This document shows positions 47,745 through 60,048 of a stretch of DNA of 64,000 nt, piece after piece. Where the stretch lies: the NCBI RefSeq assembly GCF_030272615.1, contig NC_081406.1, positions 171,328,361 through 171,392,360 of the forward strand, given 5' to 3'. Within the stretch, counting starts at the first letter, position 1. Each line of letters starts with the position of its first letter. A program made the translations under genes and the position numbers. The notes under the pieces are model-generated. The model made no database searches. It had not been told where the DNA came from and worked only from the letters and a program-made list of their open reading frames with translations. The stretch is from Cryptomeria japonica (lineage: Eukaryota > Streptophyta > Pinopsida > Cupressales > Cupressaceae).

Positions 47745-48689
47745 AACAAAAATTTATATATGGTTTAAGATTGTAAGGTCATATAAATTATTAGTCTTGG
47801 TTTATATGATGCATATTTTCATCATATTCATCTAACAAATATGTCAAATAAAATAAGGGAAGGGCTTAATTCTTTGTTTTGACTAAATCATATGTGATCA
47901 TCAATGTTAGGTAGTGATGTCACACTCTAATACATCAACAAATATTTAATTTAATTAATGAGTAAGTTAGATAACTTAAATTAAAAAAGATAATAGGATT
48001 GTTCAACCCAATATATAAAATATATAGTTCATACTTCTAGATATATACAATAGTTGTAGTTTGTAGTTATATATTTTTGCAAGATTGAAGGTTTACAATA
48101 ATACCTAACTACAGAGGTTTACATTACTTCACTTTTCTATTAAATCATAGTTGCAATTTGCAATTGCAAATTTTTGCAAGATTAAAGGTTGGAAGCAGTT
48201 TGAAGAGTAGAAGTCAGAATTAAATGTAGAAGAATTTCTTTTAGTTTTCTCTTGTAGGTGCTACTAATTATTAAATCAGATGTCATATTTATGCATGTTT
48301 CCTACAAAAAATTCCATTGTAATTTCTTTTTAGCAAAATCAAAAGAAAGAAAGAGTATTGTCTTGAAATTACCAATTAAATTTTTTGTTGTTTTTTAATT
48401 TGAACGTGTAAGGGGAGCGCCCTTCATCAAATTAAGCCAAATAATTTGTTGGTTTGTAGTGGGGGATTGAGAGGGAGAGTTCATCATGGATATACTCATT
48501 GAATCATTAGGTTAATGCAGGATCATGGGGGGGGAAAAGTGGCGATGTGAAAAAAATAGCCTTCTTCACTCACCTAAAAATGCAAAAATCCGTGTCAACT
48601 TTTTGCTTGCCCTGGGTGTCAGTACACCTTGGCATGGTAATTACCTATGCAAATCAAATATCCGATTTTTATTTGTAATTTTAAATTAA
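47745..48689. other. AT-rich spacer
   Basis: No coding sequence recognised. A G-rich patch (ATCATGGGGGGGGAAAAG) near 48521-48538 and a TATCCGATTTT motif near 48660 are the only landmarks. Confidence 0.5.
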
Positions 48690-49022
48690 AAAATATATTA
48701 TATATTACATATTATATAATATATAATATATTATTATATTATATAATATATAATGCAATATTATATTATTATTATATTATATTATAATATAATATAATAA
48801 TATATTATATAATACATTAATATTTTATATATATTATATTATATTATATAATATAATAATATATTATATAATACATATTATATAATATATTATTATATAT
48901 TATATATATTATATTATATAATATGTATTATATAATATATTATTATATTTAATAATATAATACAATATATGTTATATAATATAATAATATATTATATAAT
49001 ATATTATATAATATATATGTTA
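48690..49022. repeat. AT-rich palindromic low-complexity tract
   Basis: About 330 bp made almost only of TATTATATAATATA variants, self-complementary at many offsets, with three non-AT bases or so in the whole tract. Likely to form cruciforms; also a common assembly trouble spot. Confidence 0.93.
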
Positions 49023-49042
49023 TTTAAAAATAATTAAGTATA

Positions 49043-49066
49043 AAAATCGGATATCCGATTTTCTGA
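49043..49066. repeat. GGATATCC palindrome, left copy
   Basis: AAATCGGATATCCGATTTTC contains a perfect 14-bp palindrome (ATCGGATATCCGAT). Related copies occur near 48652 (left) and at 60049-60068 and 60150-60184 (right). Confidence 0.8.
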
Positions 49067-49357
49067 GACAAATATATTTCGACAGTGACAACCTGTGAGT
49101 CATTTTTAACTCACGAGCTGCGCAATTTAAAAAACAAAATGATATCTGGTGTTTTGGCCAAAAATTGCTAAAAATAGATTGAAAGGTAAGAATTTTATTG
49201 TTTTCAATCATTTTAATTCATTTTTTGTATTTTTTGTTAATGTTTATTTGATTTTTCATTGAAAATATGGTTTTTTTCATGAAAACTAGGTTTTTTAAAT
49301 CAAATACCTAATTTTTTAAATTTGTTAACTAAATTTAATTGTTTACATTCAATTAGG

Positions 49358-51286
49358 TTAAAAATAGGGGATAAGAATCAAAACATTGATCAACCACAAC
49401 TACAACAACCAAACCCTCATTTGCCAAACCCCCCCTCAATTCAGGATTTGATTGCACAAAATTTGAATGAATTGAGGGGGATTGTAGAAGTATATCATAG
49501 GATCCCTCATCTAAACCCGATGTTTGATCCTCTGACGTCGATCATAACGAATATGGAAACCATGACTAAGGAGCACAATGTCACCCTTTTGTGGAGAGAT
49601 TCTATGAGGGAAAAATATGCAGATGGCTTGTCATATAAGGATATTAAGGATCTCGAGATATCCAAAGCTGCTATCGCCTCATTATTTGTCAATCCTCGCA
49701 TTGGTCAACCCGTAGATCCCAAAAAAACAAAACTTTCTATTAAATGGTGCACAAATGATGGTATTGTGAAATTTTTTTGGGATTGTTGGTGGATGGTTTT
49801 CAACAAACCACCCAACAACAATCTTGATGTCCCCTTCTATTTCATTAAAAAAATGTATGCTGAGTTTGTTTTACACAAACATGTTAACTACTTTGACATC
49901 CAACCTTTCCAGGGTGTAGGTTTAGGTATGCCCCAAAATAGACTTGGGGCAGTTAGAGTAGTTTAGGGCCCATATGTCCCCCCTCCTCCCGTTGATCCCC
50001 CACCTGTAGTGCAGCATCCTAATATCATTTGTGAGGTAGTCTCACGGACCATATCGGCTATTCACTCTTTGAGTAGCCTTTTGGTTTCTCAGGATGGGTC
50101 AGTATCTCAACCTACTCTTGATGGTAGCGGTGCATCCAGTGGTGCTGACACATCATCCTCGGCTCCACACATATGCATGCCCCATAGTTGTGTCATGTGT
50201 GGGCACGTATGCTTGGGTCCACTTGGACAACCCATTGATCCTCCTACGGACAGTGCAAATTATGAGGTGCATGAGATGCATGATGCACTAGATATTATTA
50301 CACGGACTGGAGGATACCCTGGGGAGTCCTCACATGCTAGAGGCAAGGAGGCACCATCATCATACATTGATGATGTAGTGGTAAGATTTGTATTTTCACA
50401 GTTCATGTTATATTTTAAATGAATATTTATAATCTAGATAATATTAAGTAATAATTTTTATTTACATGGTCTATTTAATAGTTAATGACCGAGGAGGAGT
50501 TGAGACAGATTCAGGAGTGGACCTTGTTGGCCATTTCATTTGGCCTTGATAGCTTGACGGTACATATATTATTGCACCTAGTCATTTGTATTTTATTGTA
50601 CATACATGCTCATCATTTATATTGATATTAATTAGATTATGTAGTAACTTGCATGTATATCTTATTTTACTCTTGTAGGGCGCAAGCAGCACGAGTGTAG
50701 TGCAGTGTGACATAGGATCTAGTAGTGCAGTTGGAGACAAGGGAAAGGTAATTGAATACAAATATGATTGAATAAATAGTTTAAATAACTTATAGTGATT
50801 ATACACGTCTAGACATAGATTGATAGTTTCATATACTACTTGTGTATATATATAGAGAATTCTTGGCTTCACATCCCTGATGACTACACCCAGTATACCT
50901 GAAGAAGAAGAAGAGATGCCTCGAGTAGATGTGTGTTTATTTTATTTTGTGATTAGTAGATATAATTTGTTATTATCGGTGACAATTATATGCTAACTTG
51001 TATCAATGTCATGTTTCTGAATATATGTAGGTTGTGTATGAAAATATTCAAAACATACCTCCTCTATCGAAGACATACATCAAGAGTCTAGCAAAGCCGA
51101 AGAGAAAACGTGGAGATGAGGTAAACATGAATAGTTCAATTATAGTTCCTTTTTATGTTAACTTTTCGAATGTGAATTCTATAATATAACTAATATTAAT
51201 CATGGTTTGTTTTTCTTGTGCAGGATCCTTCAGAGATGAGCAGTGTGGCGAAGAGGATCGATTTTGATGATCCATCAATAGCTTAG
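49358..51286 (+). CDS. Spliced gene of unknown function, six exons, one in-frame stop
   Basis: Exons 49358-50380, 50482-50559, 50679-50747, 50856-50930, 51031-51120 and 51224-51286 are separated by GT-AG introns of 100-119 bp. Every exon boundary is phase 0, giving 466 codons ending at TAG 51284. One in-frame TAG at 49964-49966 interrupts exon 1. The N-terminal third has ELRGIVEVYHRIPHLNPMF, SKAAIASLFVNPRIGQPVD and KWCTNDGIVKFFWDCWWMVF blocks. Next come a Pro-rich stretch, a Ser-rich region with a Cys/His cluster, acidic exon 4 and a basic KPKRKRGDE (possible nuclear signal) at the end of exon 5. No ATG is clear: an intron at 49186-49356 (GTAAGA...TTAG) would put the start upstream, yet the preceding exon has stops in all frames. 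Family unknown. A transposon-encoded accessory protein is my best guess. It is either a recent pseudogene or misread at one base. Confidence 0.6.
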
Positions 51287-51539
51287 GATGCTATAGATAG
51301 TTTTGGGATGCTTACATGTCTAGTTGGCATGTATATTTTGTATATGGACATACATTCACGTATTTAGACATATATTTTGTTTCAGATGGCGTTTATACCA
51401 TATTGGTGTATGGACATACATTTCTAATCATTTGACATTATTATATTTACAGAAGTTGATATTCGATCATATAAGTTTTTGCTCATATGTGCGTGGTGTT
51501 ATCATGAAAATCTTTAATCTTCATTCCAATAATTAACAA

Positions 51540-51713
51540 TGGTTAATAATGGTTATTTAATGAATAATACAATTTATTTCATTTCATAGTACAAGTGTTG
51601 TTTATATAATGAACAATACAATACAATTCATTTAATGAACAATACAATTCATTTAATCAACAATACAATACAATACAATTCATTTAATGAACAATACTTG
51701 ATACAATTCATTA
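51540..51713 (+). repeat. Short ATACAATTCATTTAATGAAC repeats
   Basis: Several copies of a motif of about 20 bp, ATTCATTTAATGAACAATAC, partly palindromic (ATTCATTTAATGAA), between the unknown gene and the satellite. Confidence 0.85.
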
Positions 51714-52935
51714 TTACCCTATGCATGGTCCTATTTTACTCCCAACCTCGGTCAAACTCTCGGGGTTTTATTAGGGCAGCAATTTTTTAATTGGCGAAAA
51801 AATCATTAGTCTCACTCAATCAAATGTTGTCACATGGCCAATTTCTCATTTAGCTCGTCGCAATGATGAACCATCAGCTCCAACATGTCCAGTTAGGCAT
51901 TATTACCCTATGCATGCTCCTACTTTTCCCCCCCACTCGATCGAACGCTCGAGGTCATACCCTACCGGCATAATCCCTTGAGCGCCCTAAGTGCTAAAAA
52001 TTGTCAAACTTTGATGGGCCCTAACTCAGAATCTGTGGCACCTTCAAATGATCTGTTTGAACCTAAGGGGCCATGAGAGGGGTCCCTACAAAATCCTATC
52101 TTGGTTTTTCAATTTGCTCTACGATTTTATTAGGGCAGCAATTTTTCAGTTGGCAAAAAAATTGTCAGTCTCACTCAATCGAATGTTGTCACGTGGCCAA
52201 TTTTTCGTTCAGCTCATCGTGATGATGAATCATCAGCTCTGACATGTCTAGTTAGGCATTATTACCCTATGCATGCTCCTAATTTTCCTCCCACTTGATC
52301 GAACGCTCGGGGTCATACCCTACCAGTGTCGTCCCTTGAGTGCCCTAAGTGCTAAAAATTGTCAAACTTTGACGGGCCCTAACTTGGAATCTGTGGCACT
52401 TGCGAATGATCTGTTTGAACCTACGAGGTGAAGAGAGGGGTCCCTACAAAAGCCTATCTCAGTTTTTCAATTTTCGCTATGGTTTTATTAGGGCAGCAAT
52501 TTTTCAGTTGGCGAAAAGATCATCAGTCTCACTCAATCAAATGTTGTCGCGTAGCCAATTTCTCGTTTAGCTCATCGCGATGACAAACCATCAACTCTGA
52601 CATGTCCATTTAGGCATTATTACCCTATGCATGCTCCTATTTTTCCCCCCCACTCAATCGAACACTCGGGGCCATACCCTACCAGCTTCGTCCCTTGAGC
52701 ACCCTAAGTGCTAAAAATTGTCAAACTTTGATGGGCCCTAAATTGGAATCTATGGTACCTATGAATTATCCGTTTGAACCTACGGGGCCATGAGAGGGGT
52801 CCCTACAAAAGCCTATCTCGATTTTTCAATTTTCCCTACGGTTTTATTAGGGTAGCAATTTTTTTAGTGGGTGAAAAAATTGTCAGTCTCACTCAATCGA
52901 ATGTTGTCGCATGGCCAATTTCTCGTTCTGCTCGT
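51714..52935 (+). repeat. 359-bp satellite array, left part
   Basis: Monomers carry landmarks GGTCATACCCTACC, GCCCTAAGTGCTAAAAATTG, TTTTATTAGGGCAGCAATTT and TTAGGCATTATTACCCTATG. GGTCATAC (GGCCATAC in the third copy) recurs at 51953, 52311 and 52670 (358-359 bp). The first monomer lacks about 215 bp. The array is interrupted at 52936 by an LTR element. Confidence 0.95.
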
Positions 52936-54216
52936 TGATGCGGAGCATCATGAAAAACCCTTCAAGAACCCCAAATCAACATGGAGTTTCAATCTCAACA
53001 CAACATCTTTGCTTGTATTAAAGGCATAATCTGATCATAATCATTATTCTACAGTCCAAAAAAATATTAATATCAACCAACCAATAGAATATCAAATCCA
53101 TCATATCATTTTACAACCCTTTGAATATTAATCAAGACCAAAAAATGCATTATGCTGTCCCGGTTAATGACAGTTTGATATACCCGTACTCATTAATAAC
53201 TTTAAAACCTGAACATATTTGGAAGATCGCTTCAGTGCAATTGTAGACAAATAGGTTTCTAAAACCATATCCAAAATTTAGAACGATCCAACGGTTCATT
53301 TGAAAGTTATTCCCTCTGTACCGAGACTTTTTTGACTGTTATAGAAAAAACAAGAAATGTGCATACCCAGTCCGCCTAGGGAATCAAATATCTCATTAAA
53401 TACTTAACCAATCACATTGAAACTGAATTAATTTGAAATATAGTTCAAACCTCTATCAAATACCAAATTTACAACAATTTCCAATGGTGAAATCAAAATA
53501 TTTTAGTGAAATTCTCTACAAACCCCAATTTGGAGGGTTTTTTGACAGTTTTCACCAAATCTTGCATAACTTGCTTCAAAATGATTGAAATTGAATGAAA
53601 CCAAAGGGAAAACAAATTTAACTCATGCCATTATCATATCCAATACATTTCCAATGGATACCAATGATTTTTCATAAAGAAAAACATGAATGATCAGACT
53701 ACAATACCCAGAAAACAATGTGGAGTGTGTAAAAACTTCAAATATTATTCATTTCCTTCCTCCAATATTACACACACCCATTGGATTCGACCAAATGATG
53801 GTTTTTATAACCTCCACACATCCATATGGTAGTTACAACTACCCAAGACCAATTACATTCTTGGTTTGCAAATTTATAATGCAATTTGTGCTTGACAACA
53901 TTTTTGACACAATTGACAATTTTGACATTTTGATAAATATGATCCCTAATCTTTGCTTGTGCACTAGAAATATATTTAGATGGACTCAAAACAAAATTTT
54001 ACATCCTATTTACCCTTCCATGGGCATATTTTCACAATGTGACCTCCTAGACCATATTAGGATTCAAATACACATCTTGAACAAATGTCTTACAATGCTT
54101 CACAAAATGACTCAAAATACATTAAAATGACCATATAAACTCAAATATGAGTGAAATGATTCATTACATGATCTTTAACCTCCTGGTGTATGTTTGGGTT
54201 AGGTGCTCCTGCACCA
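52936..54216 (-). repeat. LTR 1 of three
   Basis: 1281 bp; on the minus strand starts TGGTGCAGGAGCACC and ends GCTCCGCATCA. Open frames in it are conserved in all three LTRs only because the DNA is. Confidence 0.93.
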
Positions 54217-54638
54217 TACTACCGACCTTGAAAGCTTTCCAAGTCCCTTGGAAACAACTTGCAAGAAAATCTTGTGTCTTGGACTGAAACTTTGTCTTTG
54301 TCTTCATCTTTATCTTTGCCTCTTCCTTTCATCATTCTCTCATTATCCTCATGCTGCTACTACCAACTTCAAAAAGGTAATCATCCTCTCAACTACTCAC
54401 ATCTATGGAGTATCCAATGGCTACAACTCAAGGTGTTCCTTAGGCATCCACACAAACTCACACTTCCTTTGCCTCACCTAGGAGTCTCTTTTTCCTCTCT
54501 CCCTAGTCTTTTGGCAACCACAACCAGGTTCTCTCCTCAACCTGTTCCTCTGTAGTTAGGTGGATCCAACACCTACAACCAAACACAACATAAACAACTT
54601 TCCTAGCCCAGATCTTTTGTTGGGCTCTGATACCAATT

Positions 54639-55923
54639 TGATGCGGAGCATCATGAAAAACCCTTCAAGAACCCCAAATCAACATGGAGTTCCAATCTCA
54701 ACACAACATCTTCACTTGTTTTAAAGGCATAATCTGATCATAATCATTATTCTATAGTCCAAAAAAATATTAATATCAACCAACCAATACAATATCAAAT
54801 CCATCGTATCATTTTACAACCCTTTGAACATTAATCAAGACCAAAAAATGCATTATGCTATCCCGGTTAATGACAGTTTGATATACCCGTACTCAGTTAT
54901 TAATAACTTTAAAACCTGAACATATTTGGAAGATCGCTTCGGTTCGGTCATAGAAAACTAGGTTTCTAAAACCATATCCAAAATTTAGAACGATCCAACG
55001 GTTCATTTGAAATTTATTCCCTCTATACCGAGACCTTTGTGACTGTTACAGAAAAAACAAGAAATGTGCATACCCAGTCCGCCTAGGGCATCATATATCT
55101 CATTAAATACTTAACCAATCACATTGAAATTGAATTAATTTGAAATATAGTTCAGACCTCTATCAAAAACCAAATTTACAACAATTTCCAATGGTGAAAT
55201 CAAAATATTTTAGTGAAATTCTCCACAAACCCCAATTTGGAGGGTTTTTTGACAGTTTTCACCAAATCTTGCATAACTTGCTTCAAAATGATTGAAATTG
55301 AATGAAACCAAAGGGAAAACAAAGTTAACTCATGCCATTATCATATCCAATACATTTCCAATGGATACCAATGATTTTTCATAAAGAAAAAAATGAATGA
55401 TCAGACTGCAATACCCAGAAAATAATGTGGAGTGTGTAAAAACTTCAAATATTATTCATTTCCTTCCTCCAATATTACACACACCCATTGGATTCGACCA
55501 AATGATGGTTTTTATAACCTCCACACATCCATATGGTAGTTACAACTACCCAAGACCAATTACATTCTTGGTTTGCAAATTTATAATGCAATTTGTGCTT
55601 GACAACATTTTTGACACAATTGACAATTTTGACATTTTGATAAATATGATCTCTAATCTTTGCTTGTGCACTTGAAATATATTTAGATGGACTCAAAACA
55701 AAATTTTACATCCTATTTACCCTTCCATGGGCATATTTTCACAATGTGACCTCTTAGACCATATTAGGATTCAAATACACATCTTGAACAAATGTCTTAC
55801 AATGCTTCACAAAATGACTCAAAATACATTAAAATGACCATATAAACTCAAATATGAGTGAAATGATTCATGACATGATCTTTAACCTCCTGGTGTATGT
55901 TTGGGTTAGGTGCTCCTGCACCA
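54639..55923 (-). repeat. LTR 2 of three
   Basis: 1285 bp, nearly identical to LTRs 1 and 3; differs by a few substitutions and a small TTAT insertion near 54897. Confidence 0.93.
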
Positions 55924-56345
55924 TACTACCGACCTTGAAAGCTTTCCAAGTCCCTTGGAAACAACTTGCAAGAAAATCTTGTGTCTTGGACTGAAACTTT
56001 GTCTTTGTCTTCAACTTTATCTTTGCCTCTTCCTTTCATCATTCTCTCATTATCCTCATGCTTCTACTACCAACTTCAAAAAGGTAATCATCCTCTCAAC
56101 TACTCACATCTATGGAGTATCCAATGGCTGCAACTCAAGGTGTTCCTTAGGCATCCACACAAACTCACACTTCCTTTGCCTCACCTAGGAGTCTCTTTTT
56201 CCTCTCTCCCTAGTCTTTTGGCAACCACAACCAGGTTCTCTCCTCAACCTGTTCCTCTGTAGTTAGGTGGATCCAACACCTGCAACCAAACACAACATAA
56301 ACAACTTTCCTAGCCCAGATCTTTTGCTGGGCTCTGATACCAATT

Positions 56346-57629
56346 TGATGCGGAGCATCATGAAAAACCCTTCAAGAACCCCAAATCAACATGGAGTTCC
56401 AATCTCAACACAAAATCTTCACTTGTATTAAAGGCATAATCTGATCATAATCATTATTCTACAGTCCAAAAAAATATTAATATCAACCAACCAATACAAT
56501 ATCAAATCCATCATATCATTTTACAACCCTTTGAACATTAATCAAGACCAAAAAATGCATTATGCTGTCCCGATTAATGACAGTTTGATATACCCGTACT
56601 CAGTTATTAATAACTTTAAAACCTGAACATATTTGGAAGATCGTTTCGATGCGGTTGTAGAAAACTAGGTTTCTAAAACCATTTCCAAAATTTAGAACGA
56701 TCCAACGGTTCATTTGAAAGTTATTCCCTCTGTACCGAGACCTTTTTGACTGTTACAGAAAAAACAAGAAATGTGCATGCCCAGACTGCCTAGAGCATCA
56801 AATATCTCATTAAATACTTAACCAATCACATTGAAACTGAATTAATTTGAAAGATAGTTCAAACCTCTATCAAAGACCAAATTTACAACAATTTCCAATG
56901 GTGAAATCAAAATATTTAGTGAAATTCTCTACAAACCCCAATTTGGAGGGTTTTTTGACAGTTTTCACCAAATCTTGCATAACTTGCTTCAAAATGATTG
57001 AAATTGAATGAAACCAAAGGGAAAACAAATTTAACTCATGCCATTATCATATCCAATACATTTCCAATGGATACCAATGATTTTTCATAAAGAAAAACAT
57101 GAATGGTCAGACTACAATACCCAGAAAACAATGTGGAGTGTGTAAAAACTTCAAATATTATTCATTTCCTTCCTCCAATATTACACACACCCATTGGATT
57201 CGACCAAATGATGTTTTTTATAACCTCCACACATCCATATGGTAGTTACAACTACCCAAGACCAATTACATTCTTGGTTTGTAAATTTATAATGCAATTT
57301 GTGCTTGACAACATTTTTGACACAATTGACAATTTTGACATTTTGATAAATATGATCCCTAATCTTTGCTTGTGCACTTGAAATATATTTAGATGGACTC
57401 AAAAAAAAATTTTACATCCTATTTACCCTTCCATGGGCATATTTTCACAATGTGACCTCCTAGACCATATTAGGATTCAAATACACATCTTGAACAAATG
57501 TCTTACAATGCTTCACAAAATGACTCAAAATACATTAAAATGACCATATAAACTCAAATATGAGTGAAATGATTCATGACATGATCTTTAACCTCCTGGT
57601 GTATGTTTGGGTTAGGTGCTCCTGCACCA
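56346..57629 (-). repeat. LTR 3 of three
   Basis: 1284 bp, shares the TTATTAATAACT insertion with LTR 2 (near 56604). The satellite resumes right after it, at 57630. Confidence 0.93.
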
Positions 57630-57634
57630 CTCGT

Positions 57635-59575
57635 CGCGATGACAAACCGTCAGCTCTGAAATATCCAGTTAGGAATTATTACCCTATGCATGCTCCTATT
57701 TTTCCCCCCCACTCGATCAAATGCTCGGGGTCATACCTTACCGACGTCGTCCCTTGAGTGCCCTAAGTGCTAAAAATTGTCAAAATTTGATGGGCCCTAA
57801 CTCAGAATTTGTGGCACCTGTAAACAATCCATTTGAACCTATGGGCCCACAAGAGGGGTCCCTACAAAATCCTATCTCGATTTTTCAAGTTGCCCTATGG
57901 TTTTATTAGGGAAACAATTTTTTGGTTGGCGAAAAAATCGTCAGTCTCACTCAATCGAATGTTGTCATGTGGCCAATTTCTCGTTTAGCTCATCGCAATG
58001 ATGAACCGTCAACTCAGACATGTCCAGTTAGGCATTATTACCCTATTCATGCTCCTATTTTTCCCCTCCACTCGGTCAAACGCTCGGGGTCATACCCTAC
58101 CAATGTCGTCCCTTGAGCGCCCTAATTGCTAAAAATTGTCAAACTTTGACAAGCCCTAACTCAGAATCCATGGCACTTGCGAATGATCTGTTTAAACCTA
58201 CGGGGCTGAGAGAGGGGTCCCTGCAAAAGCATATCTCAGTTTTTCAATTTTCCCTACGATTTTATAAGGGCAGCAATTTTTTGGTGGGTGAAAAAATCGT
58301 CAATCTCAGTCATTCGAATGTTGTCGCGTGGTCATTTTCTCATTCTGCTCATCGTGATGATGAACCGACAACTCTGACATGTCTAGTTAGGCATTATTAC
58401 CCTATGCATGCTCCTATTTTCCCCCCCCCACTCAGTCGAACACTCAGGGTCATACCCTACCGACGTCGTCCCTTAAGCGCCCTAAGTGCTAAAAATTATC
58501 AAACTTTGATGGACCCTAACTCAGAATCCGTGGCACCTGTGAACAATCTGTTTGAACCTATGGGTCCATGAGATAGGTCCCTACAAAAGGCTATCTTGGT
58601 TTTCCAAGTTGCCCTATGGTTTTATTAGGGCAGCAATTTTTTTGGTGGACGAAAAAATTGTCAGTCTCACTCAATCGAATGTTGTCGCGTGCCCAATTTA
58701 TCGTTCTGCTCGTCGCGATGATGAACCGTCACCTCTAACATGTCCAGTTAGGCATTATTACCCTATGCATGCTCCTATTTTTCCCCCCTACTCGATCAAA
58801 CGCTCGGGGTCATACCCTACCGGCGTCGTCCCTTGAGCGCCCTAAGTGCTAAAAATTGTCAAACTTTGATGGGCCCTAACTTGGAATCCGTGGCACCTGC
58901 AAATGGTCCATTTGAACCTATGGGGCCACAAGAGGGGTCCCTAAAAAAACCTATCTCAGTTTTTCAAGTTTCCCTACGGTTTTATTAGGGCAGCAAATTT
59001 TCGGTTGGCAAAAAAATCATCAATCTCACTCTATCGAATGTTGTCGCATGGCCAATTTCTCATTCATCTTGTCGCAATGATGAACAGTCGGCTCTAACAT
59101 GTCCAGTTAGGCATTATTACCCTATTCATGCTCCTATTTCCCCCCCCCACTCGGTCGAACGCTCGGGGTCATACCTTACCGACGTCATCCCTTGAGCGCC
59201 CTAAGTGCTAAAAATTGTCAAACTTTGACGGGCCCTAACTCGGAATCCATGGCACCTGCGAATGATCTGTTTGAACCTATAGGGCCACAAGAGGGGTCCC
59301 TACAAAATCCTACCTCAATTTTTTAATTTGCCCTATGATTTTATAAGGGCAGCAATTGTTTCGGTGGGTGAAAAAATCGTCAGTCTCAGTCATTCGAATG
59401 TTGTCACGTGGTTGTTTTCTTGTTCTGCTCATCACGATGATGAACCATCAACTCTGACATGTCCAGTTAGGTATTATAACCTTATTCATGCTCCTATTTT
59501 TCCCCCCCACTCAGTTGAACGCTCGGGGTCATACCCTACCGACGTCATCCCTTGAGCGCCCTAAGTGCTAAAAAT
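57635..59575 (+). repeat. 359-bp satellite array, right part
   Basis: GGTCATAC recurs at 57729, 58088, 58448, 58808, 59167 and 59527 (359-360 bp). It continues the monomer interrupted at 52935 and stops abruptly at GTGCTAAAAAT (59575), where unique sequence with a minus-strand ORF begins. Confidence 0.95.
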
Positions 59576-59590
59576 ATAGATAAACAAGCA

Positions 59591-59863
59591 TTACACTATA
59601 GACACATAATAATCATCAATATTTCCATGTATTGTATACACATAATTACCATTTTCACTTTCAAAATCTACATTTTCATTTTCAATAACTTGTGGCACAT
59701 TTTCAAATTCAATTTCCTCTTCACTTGAAGTAACATTAGCAATATTTAGCATACCTTGTCTTCTCCTCCTATGACATTCTCTATCTCTTTCTCTATACAC
59801 TTCAATTTGGTCATTTGAAAGTTTTCTTTTGCATTTAGACTTCTGATGACTACTACTCCCCAT
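59591..59863 (-). CDS. Small basic/acidic ORF of unknown function, possibly the N-terminal exon of a transposon gene
   Basis: ATG at 59863-59861 gives 90 residues to the stop at 59591. A good acceptor (complement near 59886, CAATCATGTAG before GAGCATCTG) suggests this is an internal or second exon whose frame is also open upstream to 59935. The N-terminus is very basic, with SNDQIEVYRERDRECHRRRR. The rest is acidic and Asn/Glu-rich. Arg-rich RERDRE/HRRRR starts of this kind occur at the front of some plant transposon proteins, but no domain can be named. The coding end lies 16 bp from the satellite junction, so the original C-terminus was probably lost when the satellite arrived. It points toward the gene at 49358-51286 (convergent). 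Confidence 0.45.
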   Translation of the reverse strand: MGSSSHQKSKCKRKLSNDQIEVYRERDRECHRRRRQGMLNIANVTSSEEEIEFENVPQVIENENVDFESENGNYVYTIHGNIDDYYVSIV

Positions 59864-60048
59864 TTCCCTCCACACAGATGCTCCTACATGATTGACAATG
59901 TAAGATTTGACTTTAAGAATCTCCCAAAAGCACAAATTTGTCTCGACCTGTCTAAAAACCCATGATCATCGACAGAAAATAGAATATGCAAACTGTGGGC
60001 CATTGGAATCCATAAAATGGCCCACAAGGCTCTTTTTTATCTATATTA

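Larger units (their letters stand above)
52936..57629 (-). mobile_element. Non-coding LTR retrotransposon with three LTRs in tandem, inside the satellite
   Basis: LTRs at 52936-54216, 54639-55923 and 56346-57629 (1281-1285 bp; plus strand TGATGCGGAGCATCATG...GCTCCTGCACCA) alternate with two internal regions of about 420 bp. Orientation is minus: perfect primer sites TGGTATCAGAGCCC (complement of 54622-54635 and 56329-56342) lie beside LTRs 2 and 3. The target duplication CTCGT at 52931-52935 and 57630-57634 brackets the whole array. The three LTRs and two interiors are almost identical by eye, so the event is recent. No gag or pol. The polypurine tract beside LTR 1 is weak (AAGGTCGGTAGTA). 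Confidence 0.95.

Noticed and set aside
49913-49975. Short intron that would remove the TAG at 49964
   Set aside because: Possible GT...AG pairs here give introns under about 60 bp, shorter than the gene's other introns (100-119 bp) and below usual plant limits.
53690-57402. Repeated 73-146-codon frames on both strands, the same in three places
   Set aside because: They are conserved only because the LTR DNA is triplicated; sense and antisense are equally conserved and no start or motif supports translation.
57560-59555. Frames of 62-152 codons with PVRHYYPMHAPIFPP-like words
   Set aside because: By-product of a satellite period near 360 bp, a multiple of three; stops fall in most monomers.
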